From: Gammaproteobacteria bacterium
Lineage (GTDB): Bacteria; Pseudomonadota; Gammaproteobacteria; Pseudomonadales; Azotimanducaceae
Length of the DNA stretch: 58,470 nt
Direction of reading: 5' to 3'
Assembly: GCA_026707045.1 (NCBI GenBank)
Contig: JAPOXO010000032.1
Coordinates: 1 to 58,470, forward strand
The stretch's first letter is position 1. Each line of letters begins with the position of its first letter. The notes beneath the pieces were generated by a model. It was given only the letters and a program-made list of their open reading frames with translations. It did no database searches and had not been told where the DNA came from. Both the position numbers and the translations under genes were made by a program. This document shows, in pieces, positions 8,157-15,999 of this stretch.

Positions 8157-9425
8157 ATGAAATTTGGAATTTTCTACGAGCACCAACTTCCGAGGCCATG
8201 GACCCATGGTGAAGAACATAAGCTTTTCCAAGATGCGCTTGAGCAAGTCGAAGTAGCAGACAAGCTCGGCATCGATTTTGCCTGGGAGGTGGAACACCAT
8301 TTTCTTGAAGAATATTCGCATTCTTCCGCACCCGAAGTCTTTCTAGCGGCGTGCTCGCAACGAACCGAGAACATTCGGCTTGGACATGGAATACGCCAGG
8401 TGATTCCACAGTACAACCATCCTGCGCGCACTGCTGAAGTCATTGCTACATTAGATTTAGTTTCAAATGGTCGTGTGGAATTCGGGACCGGAGAGTCGTC
8501 AGCTGAGCTTGAACTGGGTGGATTTGGCATTCCGGTCAATCTCAAGCGCAAGATTTATCTTGAAGCAACTGAGCAAATTGCCAACATGCTTGCTATGGAT
8601 CCATATCCAGGCTACAAGGGACAATATTTCGAGATGCCGTGTCGAAACATAGTGCCTAAACCGGTTCAACAACCCCATCCTCCGTTGTGGGTCGCGTGTT
8701 CGCAACGTGAAACCATTCGGATGGCAGCTCGACTGGGAATTGGAGCACTAACTTTCGCTTTTGTTGACCCAGCCGAAGCAACTGAATGGGTTGAAGAGTA
8801 CTACAACATCATCAAGTCCGACGCCTGTGTTCCGATTGGGCACGCCATCAATCCGAACATTTGTATGGTTTCCAGTTTTTCCTGCCATCGTGATCGAGAA
8901 TTGGCAGTGCGTCGAGGACTGGACGGGTTTGAATTCTTTGCTTTTGCTCTTGGCAGTCTGTATGCATTTGGAACACACAAACCTGGGCGCACTAACCTTT
9001 GGGAGCAATACACCAAGATGCGCGATGCTCAAAGAGCTGAAAATCCGGTGGACATCACAAATGCGCTAAGTGGTAGCCGAGGAGGCATCGGCACTCCTGA
9101 TGACCTTCGAGAGCATCTTCTAAAGTTTGAAGCTTGCGGAGTGGATCAAGTCACGTTCATCCAGCAGGCAGGCAACAACAAACACGAAGACATCTGCGAA
9201 TCCTTGGAAATCTTCGCCACGGAAGTTATGGGCGAGTTCAAGCAACGGGAACCGGATCGTGAGAAGAGAAAGATGGAAGAGCTTCAGCCTTACTTGGATG
9301 CGGCAATGGCGCGAAAGATTGATATGGAGCAGCTGCCAGATGACGAAATTCCCACATTTATGTCACTTGGCCGTCGTGTGAGCGAAGATTCCAAAAAGGA
9401 AAAGTCCATCTATGAGCAAGCTTAG
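8157..9425 (+). CDS. Luciferase-like (LLM class) flavin-dependent oxidoreductase
   Basis: This 422-residue cytoplasmic enzyme has an ATG start. The whole length reads as the bacterial-luciferase TIM-barrel family: N-terminal MKFGIFYEHQLPRP, the VEHHFLEEYSHSSAPEVFLAA stretch near residues 45-65, and LVSNGRVEFGTGES near 101-114, a usual flavin/phosphate loop region. Members are two-component monooxygenases that take reduced FMN from a partner reductase. No flavin reductase is adjacent, so the partner must be elsewhere. The substrate cannot be told from sequence. The C-terminal about 70 residues (KRKMEELQPYLDAAMARK) form a charged helical extension. It is a single gene between divergent dsbC and the sigma-factor block. 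Confidence 0.9.
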   Translation: MKFGIFYEHQLPRPWTHGEEHKLFQDALEQVEVADKLGIDFAWEVEHHFLEEYSHSSAPEVFLAACSQRTENIRLGHGIRQVIPQYNHPARTAEVIATLDLVSNGRVEFGTGESSAELELGGFGIPVNLKRKIYLEATEQIANMLAMDPYPGYKGQYFEMPCRNIVPKPVQQPHPPLWVACSQRETIRMAARLGIGALTFAFVDPAEATEWVEEYYNIIKSDACVPIGHAINPNICMVSSFSCHRDRELAVRRGLDGFEFFAFALGSLYAFGTHKPGRTNLWEQYTKMRDAQRAENPVDITNALSGSRGGIGTPDDLREHLLKFEACGVDQVTFIQQAGNNKHEDICESLEIFATEVMGEFKQREPDREKRKMEELQPYLDAAMARKIDMEQLPDDEIPTFMSLGRRVSEDSKKEKSIYEQA

Positions 9426-9705
9426 CTGCTACTCGATGCCTAAAGTTGTCTAACCAAACCATCTTGGTTGTATGACACAGAGGTAGCGAGCAGGTCAACT
9501 CTAACTAGAAACCCGCCGCCGTCCTGTAGTAGCTGTCTGTGGGCTTTTTCTTTGTGCGTGAGAATTGGCTTGTCCATCAGTAGTTGATTCTGATGTTTCG
9601 AAATATGACTGGAATCGCTCTCAATGCTAGACCCGTACATTCCCGGCTAGCGAGAATTCATCAACTTTTTGTGACCCTTTTTCTGGTTTGACCATCTAAT
9701 TCTGT

Positions 9706-10305
9706 ATGGCGAACATTGGTGGCGTTCAAATTGCGGTCGAAGTTGTCGAGCAACTAATGCAAGGCAACAGCGATGCACAGGAGAAAGTCTTCGAGGCTCT
9801 ATCTAAGCCCGTCTACACAATGGCACTGCGCATTCTTGGTGACTCGCATGCTGCCGAAGATGTGACGCAAGATACTTTCATCGACGTGCTGACCAAAGCG
9901 CACACCATTCGTCAGCCCTCCCACTTTGTTGGGTGGGTTCGGACTTTAGCGGTAAACCGTTGCTACATGAGACTGAGGACACCGTGGCATCGCAGACGGG
10001 TGAACTATGAGCCAGAAGTGATCGCTACGGACGATCAGACCTCCGACATGATCGATATTGAGAGAGCGCTCGCAGAAATGGACCCCAAAACTCGAATGGT
10101 GGTCTGGCTGTATTGTGTAGAAGGCTATACACACGAAGAAATCGGCAAATTGCTGCATCGCAGCACTAGCTACTCGAAAGTACTCCTGTCCCGACTGAAT
10201 AAGTTCAAAGAAGAGAAAGAACCCAAAGCAGCCGAAGAAACCGATCGTAAGTCCGCCACACGAACCACATTTTCAAATCAATGGAACACAATGACATGTC
10301 CGTAA
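9706..10305 (+). CDS. ECF-type RNA polymerase sigma factor
   Basis: This 199-residue sigma-70 family protein carries only regions 2 and 4, as in ECF factors. Region 2 spans about residues 24-95 (PVYTMALRILGDSHAAEDVTQDTFIDVL, FVGWVRTLAVNRC). Region 4 spans about 120-170 with the helix-turn-helix YTHEEIGKLLHRSTSYSKVLLSRL. A basic/acidic tail of about 30 residues follows and its last codons overlap the next gene by 25 bases. That overlap is the usual arrangement of a sigma gene with its anti-sigma partner. There is no clear Shine-Dalgarno before the ATG. Two PDZ proteins follow in the same direction and probably belong to the same operon. Target promoters are unknown; ECF factors often drive their own operon. 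Confidence 0.92.
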   Translation: MANIGGVQIAVEVVEQLMQGNSDAQEKVFEALSKPVYTMALRILGDSHAAEDVTQDTFIDVLTKAHTIRQPSHFVGWVRTLAVNRCYMRLRTPWHRRRVNYEPEVIATDDQTSDMIDIERALAEMDPKTRMVVWLYCVEGYTHEEIGKLLHRSTSYSKVLLSRLNKFKEEKEPKAAEETDRKSATRTTFSNQWNTMTCP

Positions 10306-10793
10306 ATTCGATAGAAGACTTTGCAACAGGTCTAAGAAACCTTCCATCGGCGGATCCGCCCCAGAATATGCTTGAGCAAGTTCGGGAATCCGTTAGAAAA
10401 AGAAAAGCTGCTAAACAGCAATTCATGCAGTTTGGGGGAGTTTCGTGTGTGGCTCTTGCTGTCTTCGGAATTGTGATTTGGAATCAACCTGCCCTAGACG
10501 AGCCTGTAATAAGTATCGATCAACCGACCTTGGTTGTTCAGGACACACGGCCCGATGATCTGGTCAATCTCGAGCGTGCACTATTCGACCAATACTCTCC
10601 CGCAACCATTGCGCAATCGGCAATCATTGTCCGAATGGCTGATGTAAATACTGAATTGTCCTCGCTTGGGTCAGACGACACGTCTCGTCGCAATGAATTG
10701 CTACAACGGAAAGAAGCACTTAAGCGTTCATACAGACTTGTTCGGCACCAAACTAACAACCAATCTGATGCCGTCAATGACGGATATCTATAA
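10281..10793 (+). CDS. Putative one-TM anti-sigma protein
   Basis: This 170-residue protein is not recognised as a named family. Its start overlaps the sigma-factor gene by 25 bases. Residues about 1-50 are a soluble, charged N-terminus (with a short motif LPSADPPQNMLEQVRESVRKRK), about 52-68 a single membrane segment (FGGVSCVALAVFGIVIW), and about 69-170 a predicted periplasmic part ending in a helical stretch (RRNELLQRKEALKRSYR). Position, overlap and N-in/C-out topology are those of anti-sigma factors that hold an ECF sigma at the membrane. It lacks the HxxxCxxC zinc motif, so it is not of the ZAS class. The role is inferred from context. A second in-frame ATG at 10296 is a possible start. 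Confidence 0.65.
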   Translation: MEHNDMSVNSIEDFATGLRNLPSADPPQNMLEQVRESVRKRKAAKQQFMQFGGVSCVALAVFGIVIWNQPALDEPVISIDQPTLVVQDTRPDDLVNLERALFDQYSPATIAQSAIIVRMADVNTELSSLGSDDTSRRNELLQRKEALKRSYRLVRHQTNNQSDAVNDGYL

Positions 10794-10811
10794 ACATTTC
10801 TGGAGATTTTG

Positions 10812-11918
10812 ATGAAGCTATTGACAACCGCTGCCGCCTGCATCCTCGTTCTCGTCGGGACGCACTCGTTATCCGCTAAAGAACCCCAGGAACAACAAGA
10901 AGAACTCGATCTGGCGTCCGATGAACAGCTCTCTACAAACGACAGTGAGTACGAAGCTCAGCGTCGCGAAAGAGCGCTGAAGGCACAGCAAGAAGCTATA
11001 CAAGCACAGCACGCCGCTCAACAAGCTCACGAAGAGGCAATTGAGGCTCAAGAGGAGGCAAACAGAAAGTCTCGTGAGGCCATCGAGTTGCAGGAATGGC
11101 ACGAAGACCTGCTACGTAAGTCCGAAGAAGCCACTGATCAGTTCAATCATGCTCTTGACGCCTTGAGATCATCTCGAGAGCACTTACACGAAGTTTCCGT
11201 CGTCGCGCCATGGATAGCAGCAAGCCGATCGGAAGTTGAATCGATAGGCAACGACTTGACATATGCAATACGAAATCGAATAGCAGCCACTACCGGAGGT
11301 TTCATTGGTATTCAGATGGGCGAGAGCACCTCCAAAGGCATCGTTATCGATGAAGTCGTGCAAAAAAGTCCTGCTGAAGATAGTGGACTCGAACAGGGAG
11401 ACGTGATCGCCTCTGTAGATGGTATTGACATTCGAAAAGCCAAGAATCCAACCAAAGCGCTTACGGCATTGATTCAGTCGGTGGATCCAGGATCCGAAGT
11501 GGAACTAGATATTGTTCGAGGCAATAAGAAACTCACTGTACCTGTCACGGTTGGAACACGAGAACAAACGGCTCGCTTCAGCTACTCGCTTCCCACTTCC
11601 AGAATTTTTGGGGACGCGATTTCAATCTATCGCCCAGCTCCTTATTTGGTTCTTCTTGAGTTTGAAGAAGAGCTTGGCCATTATTTTGGCATGGAGTACG
11701 GAATTCTTGTGGTTGATGCGCCCAAAGACAGCAAGCTTCAAGTAGGTGATGTACTACTTCGAATTGACAACAAACCCGTAAGGTCTATCTCTCATGCGGA
11801 GAGGTTTCTAAGAGACACAGAGGAAACCACAGAATTCACCGTAAAGAGACGGGGCAAGACTCAAAAGATTGACATTGCGGCAACTGGCCTGCGTCTTAGC
11901 GACGTTCGAGATATGTAG
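10812..11918 (+). CDS. Exported coiled-coil protein with two PDZ domains
   Basis: This 368-residue protein uses the ATG at 10812, preceded by TGGAG six bases upstream. Residues about 1-23 are a signal peptide. About 45-125 form a long Ala/Gln/Glu-rich coiled coil (repeats such as AQQEAIQAQ, EAIEAQEEANRK). A PDZ domain lies at about 155-245 (VVQKSPAEDSGLEQGDVIASVDG) and a second PDZ-like domain at about 275-365 (LGHYFGMEYGILVVDAP, LQVGDVLLRIDNKPVRS). There is no trypsin-like or metalloprotease domain, so this is not a DegP/DegS or RseP protein. It probably scaffolds or senses in the periplasm. The C-terminal module is clearly homologous to the product of the next gene. Its place behind the sigma/anti-sigma pair suggests it helps read an envelope signal or is a target of that sigma factor. 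Confidence 0.8.
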   Translation: MKLLTTAAACILVLVGTHSLSAKEPQEQQEELDLASDEQLSTNDSEYEAQRRERALKAQQEAIQAQHAAQQAHEEAIEAQEEANRKSREAIELQEWHEDLLRKSEEATDQFNHALDALRSSREHLHEVSVVAPWIAASRSEVESIGNDLTYAIRNRIAATTGGFIGIQMGESTSKGIVIDEVVQKSPAEDSGLEQGDVIASVDGIDIRKAKNPTKALTALIQSVDPGSEVELDIVRGNKKLTVPVTVGTREQTARFSYSLPTSRIFGDAISIYRPAPYLVLLEFEEELGHYFGMEYGILVVDAPKDSKLQVGDVLLRIDNKPVRSISHAERFLRDTEETTEFTVKRRGKTQKIDIAATGLRLSDVRDM

Positions 11919-11984
11919 GTTCTTGAGAGAGCAAGAGAATTGATTAAACATAACAACGCCAGAAAACGAGAACAGGAGCCAAAA

Positions 11985-12911
11985 ATGACACCTGCAGTAA
12001 GAATTGGATCGTGGATGATTCTCGCACTATCTTTGCCTTTGATGGCAGATACTGAACAGGACGATCCCGAGGTGGAACTTGAGAGGGCACTTGATGATCT
12101 AGAGGCCGCAATACAAGCCTTTGCAGAGCTTGAGACCGAGTACATTGTTGAGAGCGTCGCGCCAGTATTGGACAGTCTGCAACCACTTGCCGAATCTTTG
12201 CCGGTCGTGATAACCGACGCAGTGAATGCAGCTGGCATCGCACTTCATTTGGGACGTCTCGGAATTACGGTTGCCGATCCATCCGAAGACGGTGTTCAAA
12301 TCTACCACGTCCGACCAAGAAGCTCAGCTGCGCAGTCAGGACTACAGCCTCACGACACCATCGTATCGATTAATGGCACATCCATCGGAGCAATACTTGA
12401 GGACCCGGAGCAAGTCCAAGTGCTCGTGTCGAACGCTGAGAAGCTAGACGAACCGTTGATTCTGGTAGCAGTTCGTGACGGTGAGGAAATGGAAGTCGAA
12501 TTGGAGAAAAAGACTGTACCAGGCACCTTGATTTTTGGCACGGATCGCGTGCCCTCGGTGACATTTGTATCACCGGAGCAAAGATACAGTTGGGAAATGA
12601 CTCACCGTGCTTCGAATTCAAAAGCAATTACTGTTCTTGAGATCGAGAAGGAGATCGGCTATTACTTTGGTGTGGAATTTGGTGTTCTGGTAGTTGACAC
12701 ACCAGATGGTCACGATCAATTGAAGCCAGGAGACGTTGTGTTGCGATTCGACGACAACTCTGTACGGTCCTATTCACATCTCAAGAAGCACTTCACTGAA
12801 GCATTGTCATCTGACTCCGTAAAGATCCGGATCAAGAGACGAGGACGAACCATGAACATAGACTTTAGCCCAAAGAAGTGGTTTATTGGCCCGGCCTATG
12901 AATACAAATAA
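11985..12911 (+). CDS. Exported protein with two PDZ domains, paralogue of upstream neighbour
   Basis: This 308-residue protein starts at the ATG at 11985, which has AGGAG eight bases upstream; an upstream in-frame TTG at 11940 would add a charged stretch in front of the signal peptide and is unlikely. Signal peptide at about 1-21 (IGSWMILALSLPLMA), short acidic helical segment (about 25-50), PDZ at about 75-170 (RPRSSAAQSGLQPHDTIVSING) and a second PDZ-like domain at about 200-300 (IGYYFGVEFGVLVVDTP, LKPGDVVLRFDDNSVRSYSH). The second domain aligns with that of the preceding protein, which points to tandem duplication, but the long coiled coil is absent. It has no protease domain. It is the last gene of the sigma-factor block. 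Confidence 0.78.
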   Translation: MTPAVRIGSWMILALSLPLMADTEQDDPEVELERALDDLEAAIQAFAELETEYIVESVAPVLDSLQPLAESLPVVITDAVNAAGIALHLGRLGITVADPSEDGVQIYHVRPRSSAAQSGLQPHDTIVSINGTSIGAILEDPEQVQVLVSNAEKLDEPLILVAVRDGEEMEVELEKKTVPGTLIFGTDRVPSVTFVSPEQRYSWEMTHRASNSKAITVLEIEKEIGYYFGVEFGVLVVDTPDGHDQLKPGDVVLRFDDNSVRSYSHLKKHFTEALSSDSVKIRIKRRGRTMNIDFSPKKWFIGPAYEYK

Positions 12912-12933
12912 GTGGTGTAACTTTCATTGCGTT

Positions 12934-13019
12934 GGTGGATGTCGATAGCACACAGGTGGATGTCGGTAGGTTTCTCCCAAGATCAACCGCCATACAGTCT
13001 TTCCTCTATCGACATCCAC
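12934..13019. repeat. 14-bp motif: two direct copies and one inverted copy at the convergent gene junction
   Basis: GGTGGATGTCGATAG occurs at 12934-12948 and again, with one change, at 12955-12969 (21-base period). Its inverted complement CTATCGACATCCAC lies at 13006-13019 and matches the first copy perfectly over 14 bases. The inverted copy lies inside the 3' end of the ABC-F gene, where it encodes part of the last residues. The two direct copies fill most of the 71-base gap between the convergent PDZ and ABC-F genes. The arms could pair in RNA from either strand, so this may act as a shared transcription end or mRNA-stabilising structure. No T-run follows, so it is not a standard terminator. 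Confidence 0.6.
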
Positions 13020-14845
13020 TCGTTTTCTAGTTCTTCTATTTTCTTCTTTTTTATGCCGTGCTGTCGAATCCAATCATTCAATTCTGAGCGTTCGGCATTC
13101 TGATGAGTTTTTGGATCGATCAGCAATTCATTGAGATTTTCAACCTCCTGCTCCAATTCAGCAAGCAAATTCTCTACTCTTTCTTTGCGACGTACTAGGT
13201 TGCGCTGTCTATTTCGAAGATCCGCTTTCGCTCTTCGAAGCTCTTTTGATGATCGCGTCGTTGGCTTCTTTGACTCCTCCGTCTCGCGGGAGAGCGATTG
13301 CTCGTAGTCGTCTAAGTCTCCATCAAACGTAGTCACGACTCCTCCTTGAACGAGCCAAAACTCATTGATGCATTGTCGCAGGAGATGTTGATCGTGCGCG
13401 ACTACTATCACAGCACCTTCAAAGGAATCTAAAGCATGGGCCAAAGCCGCTCGCATGTCGATATCCAAATGGTTTGTCGGTTCGTCTAGAACTAGCAGTG
13501 CTGGTCTATGTAGTGAAATCATTGCAAGCACGAGACGAGCCTTCTCGCCTCCACTAAACTGATCGACTCGTCGAAAAATGTCGTTTCCGCCAAATCCCCA
13601 GGCTCCAAGATAGATGCGAACTTGCTGCTCGGTCATCTCCACAACGTCGACAACGTGGTCACGGGCACTCTGATCTGCATTCAAGATTTCCAGTTGGTGC
13701 TGAGCAAAATATCCAACGGATGTGTGTTCGCTTAGCCTGATGGTACCCTCCAACGGAGATAACTCAGCAGCAAGAGACTTGAGCAATGTCGACTTGCCAG
13801 CCCCGTTTAATCCGAGTACTCCAATTCGGTCACCGGGATAGATCCGTTGGGTGAGGTCGCGAATCACCTGAATTCCACCATAGCCGAGACTGCAGTTATC
13901 AATCTGAAGCATAGGCTGGTCCAATCTCAACGGTGTTTGAAAAGTGAAGCGATAGGGAAGTTCCGCTCGGACCACAGCAACTTGCTTCATCCGTTCCAAT
14001 AGCTTGACTCTGCTCTGAACCTGACGCGCTTTTGTCGCCTTGTATCGAAATCGGTCAATGAATTTCTCAATGCGCTGCCGTTCCTTGACTTGTCTCTTGT
14101 GCAAGATTTCTTGCTGGGACAGCTGTGCGGCTCGTTGTTCTTCGAACGAGGAGTAGCCGCCTCGATACGATCTCGCCTGAAGTTGATCGATATGCACTAT
14201 GGAATCTACGGAACTGTCCAAGAAATCCCTATCGTGTGCGATCATGAGGACTGTCCCGCCAAATTTCGACAACCACCGTTGAAGCCAAACAGTCGCTTCC
14301 AAATCCAGGTGGTTGGTTGGCTCGTCCAGCAGCATCAAGTCTGATGGAGTCATCAATGCCTGTGCGAGATTCAGACGAATTCTCCATCCTCCCGAGAACT
14401 CTTGATATGGTCTTGAAAACTCGGAAGCCGTAAAGCCCAGCCCGACAAGAATTGTCGCCGCTCGATTTTGGTAGCGATATCCATCCAAGTCTTCAAAATC
14501 TGCCAGCGCACGGGCAAATGCATCATCGTTTTCGGCCTTCTCCGCTCTCTCAATGGATCGTTGCACACGACGTAACTGGGCATCGCCATCCATCACAAAC
14601 TCAATAGCAGTACGTTCTGTTGGTGAAACGTGCTGTTTCAAAGCAGAAATCCGCCACGCATCCGGAAGATCAATATTTCCTTCGTGTGGCAAGAGATTGC
14701 CTTGGATTAGCTCGAAGAGAGTGGTCTTGCCTATACCGTTCCTGCCGACGATACCCACTCGGTGCCCGGCATGGACGGTAAACGAGAGTTCCTCGAATAT
14801 GGGATCGTCAGCGAATTTGAAGCAGACGTTTGTTAACTGAAGCAG
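12983..14845 (-). CDS. ABC-F family ATPase (YheS/Uup-like), CTG start inferred
   Basis: This is a soluble protein with two ABC domains and no membrane part: Walker A GRNGIGKT near residue 34 and GLNGAGKST in the second half, two signatures, and two LLDEPTNHLD boxes. The linker between domains is basic. A C-terminal charged coiled coil (about 510-620) matches the YheS/Uup type. ABC-F proteins bind the ribosomal E site and help translation. The first ATG/GTG/TTG in frame (GTG 14758) lies inside the beta strand before Walker A and would destroy the fold. The homologous N-terminus (LLQLTNVCFKFADDPIFEEL) lies upstream in the same frame with no standard start before a stop. A CTG at 14845 with GGAG six bases upstream gives MLQLTNV, the usual beginning, and a length of 620. 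The gene begins 13 bases after dsbB ends. Confidence 0.9.
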   Translation of the reverse strand: MLQLTNVCFKFADDPIFEELSFTVHAGHRVGIVGRNGIGKTTLFELIQGNLLPHEGNIDLPDAWRISALKQHVSPTERTAIEFVMDGDAQLRRVQRSIERAEKAENDDAFARALADFEDLDGYRYQNRAATILVGLGFTASEFSRPYQEFSGGWRIRLNLAQALMTPSDLMLLDEPTNHLDLEATVWLQRWLSKFGGTVLMIAHDRDFLDSSVDSIVHIDQLQARSYRGGYSSFEEQRAAQLSQQEILHKRQVKERQRIEKFIDRFRYKATKARQVQSRVKLLERMKQVAVVRAELPYRFTFQTPLRLDQPMLQIDNCSLGYGGIQVIRDLTQRIYPGDRIGVLGLNGAGKSTLLKSLAAELSPLEGTIRLSEHTSVGYFAQHQLEILNADQSARDHVVDVVEMTEQQVRIYLGAWGFGGNDIFRRVDQFSGGEKARLVLAMISLHRPALLVLDEPTNHLDIDMRAALAHALDSFEGAVIVVAHDQHLLRQCINEFWLVQGGVVTTFDGDLDDYEQSLSRETEESKKPTTRSSKELRRAKADLRNRQRNLVRRKERVENLLAELEQEVENLNELLIDPKTHQNAERSELNDWIRQHGIKKKKIEELENEWMSIEERLYGG

Positions 14846-14858
14846 CGAAAGCTCCGGC

Positions 14859-15377
14859 TCATCTTGCGGACTTGGGTCCGAGTCTAAACTGCTGAATTGC
14901 CATCGCTATGAGTGATAGGAAAGCAGCCAATGCAAGAAACGGGATTACTGGACTGCTGTCATCACAATCAACAGAACCTTGGAACAAAGCTTTGAATATG
15001 TGGTGCGCGGGATACTCCTCCTCCAATAAGAAATCGACTCCAGCCGTGCAATTGGAGGTGTCAAAAATCTCGAAAATGAGGCCCACATGTCGTAGAGCAA
15101 AGCCGATACCGACGACAAATGCAAGAATTGAGAGTAGTGGAAGTATCCCTAATCGAGAATCGACCACAGAGCTGAGCATGGCTATAAAGACTCCAATGAA
15201 CATGAGGTAACGTTGCGTCAAGCACAGCGCGCAGGGCAATAAGTTGAACACATGCTCCAGAATCAGGGTCAACGCAAGCGCTCCTCCCCCGCCAAACACG
15301 ATCAAAGCAGCCCAAAAGTCACTATGTCTGTAGTCAAGCTTAAAAGTCGCGAACAGACCACCCGTAATTGTTTTCAT
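14859..15377 (-). CDS. dsbB: Disulfide bond formation protein B
   Basis: This 172-residue inner-membrane protein reoxidises DsbA and passes electrons to quinone. It has four membrane segments. The first periplasmic pair is Cys49/Cys52 in LPCALCLTQRYL, a very typical DsbB motif with the quinone-contacting arginine. The second pair is Cys110 and Cys138 in the second periplasmic loop (SNC near 108-110, VDCDD near 136-140). All four redox cysteines are therefore present and spaced as in E. coli DsbB. The gene lies 13 bases after acpH and 13 bases before the proposed ABC-F start, inside a compact minus-strand operon with gshA. DsbA is not in the window; DsbC is at 7254-7991. Confidence 0.95.
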   Translation of the reverse strand: MKTITGGLFATFKLDYRHSDFWAALIVFGGGGALALTLILEHVFNLLPCALCLTQRYLMFIGVFIAMLSSVVDSRLGILPLLSILAFVVGIGFALRHVGLIFEIFDTSNCTAGVDFLLEEEYPAHHIFKALFQGSVDCDDSSPVIPFLALAAFLSLIAMAIQQFRLGPKSAR

Positions 15378-15390
15378 AGCATTTGCTCCT

Positions 15391-15999
15391 CTACTCTAAG
15401 AATCCCTCTTCGTGGACACGATCGAGCTCGGATCGCCGCCAAGAGTTTACCTTCTGTTCAAGCGCAGGAAAATAGATCTGAAAATCGATGTGAAAAAGAG
15501 CTAGGTCCCTAGGAATAACACTAAGACCGTTCTTGAACGCTTCCTTGCCCAGACGCTCCAGAATTCTGTGCATGATTCCCAATATCACGTCTAAATCTGC
15601 GTAGTTTGCCCACAGGTCTCTATTCACCGTGTGATGATATAGTTCGACGGCGGTACACGGAATTTCGTACTTTCCAATCGAACGATAGCAATGACGAGTG
15701 AAGTCAGACAATTTACCCTCTCCATAACGATCCCAATGCAACGCCAAAATGTGGTCCGCTATGAGATCCAGCAGGATTGGAGCAACTCGGCGCAAATCGG
15801 GACCGAGTCTCCAATAAGTAGACCGCATTTCTTCCATTTTGTTGCTAGTCGAGTCGATGTGCCTGTGCAATCGAATGCCCTTTTGCAATTCCCTTGGAAG
15901 AGTTAGCGGGATTGGCCCCTTGACGAAGTCGCCTAGGAATGCTCCCGCAACGTAGGCGTCGTTGTCGCGAGCAAGCCAACTGTGAACCAAGAAATTCAT
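15391..15999 (-). CDS. acpH: ACP phosphodiesterase
   Basis: This 202-residue protein of the AcpH (former DUF479) family removes the 4'-phosphopantetheine group from holo-acyl carrier protein. Its N-terminus MNFLVHSWLARDNDAYVAGA, the GDFVKG motif near residues 24-29, and GIRLHRHIDS near 41-50 are family hallmarks; the histidines and aspartates there should bind the metal. The middle motif LIADHILALHW also carries the usual Asp/His. The length is normal. The start overlaps the gshA stop by four bases (ATGA), indicating translational coupling to gshA upstream; dsbB follows after 13 bases. Confidence 0.9.
   Translation of the reverse strand: MNFLVHSWLARDNDAYVAGAFLGDFVKGPIPLTLPRELQKGIRLHRHIDSTSNKMEEMRSTYWRLGPDLRRVAPILLDLIADHILALHWDRYGEGKLSDFTRHCYRSIGKYEIPCTAVELYHHTVNRDLWANYADLDVILGIMHRILERLGKEAFKNGLSVIPRDLALFHIDFQIYFPALEQKVNSWRRSELDRVHEEGFLE

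Noticed and set aside
9426..9705. A small gene in the 280-base gap before the sigma factor
   Set aside because: Only short frames without ribosome-binding sites. No tRNA-like fold or convincing terminator or ECF promoter was found.
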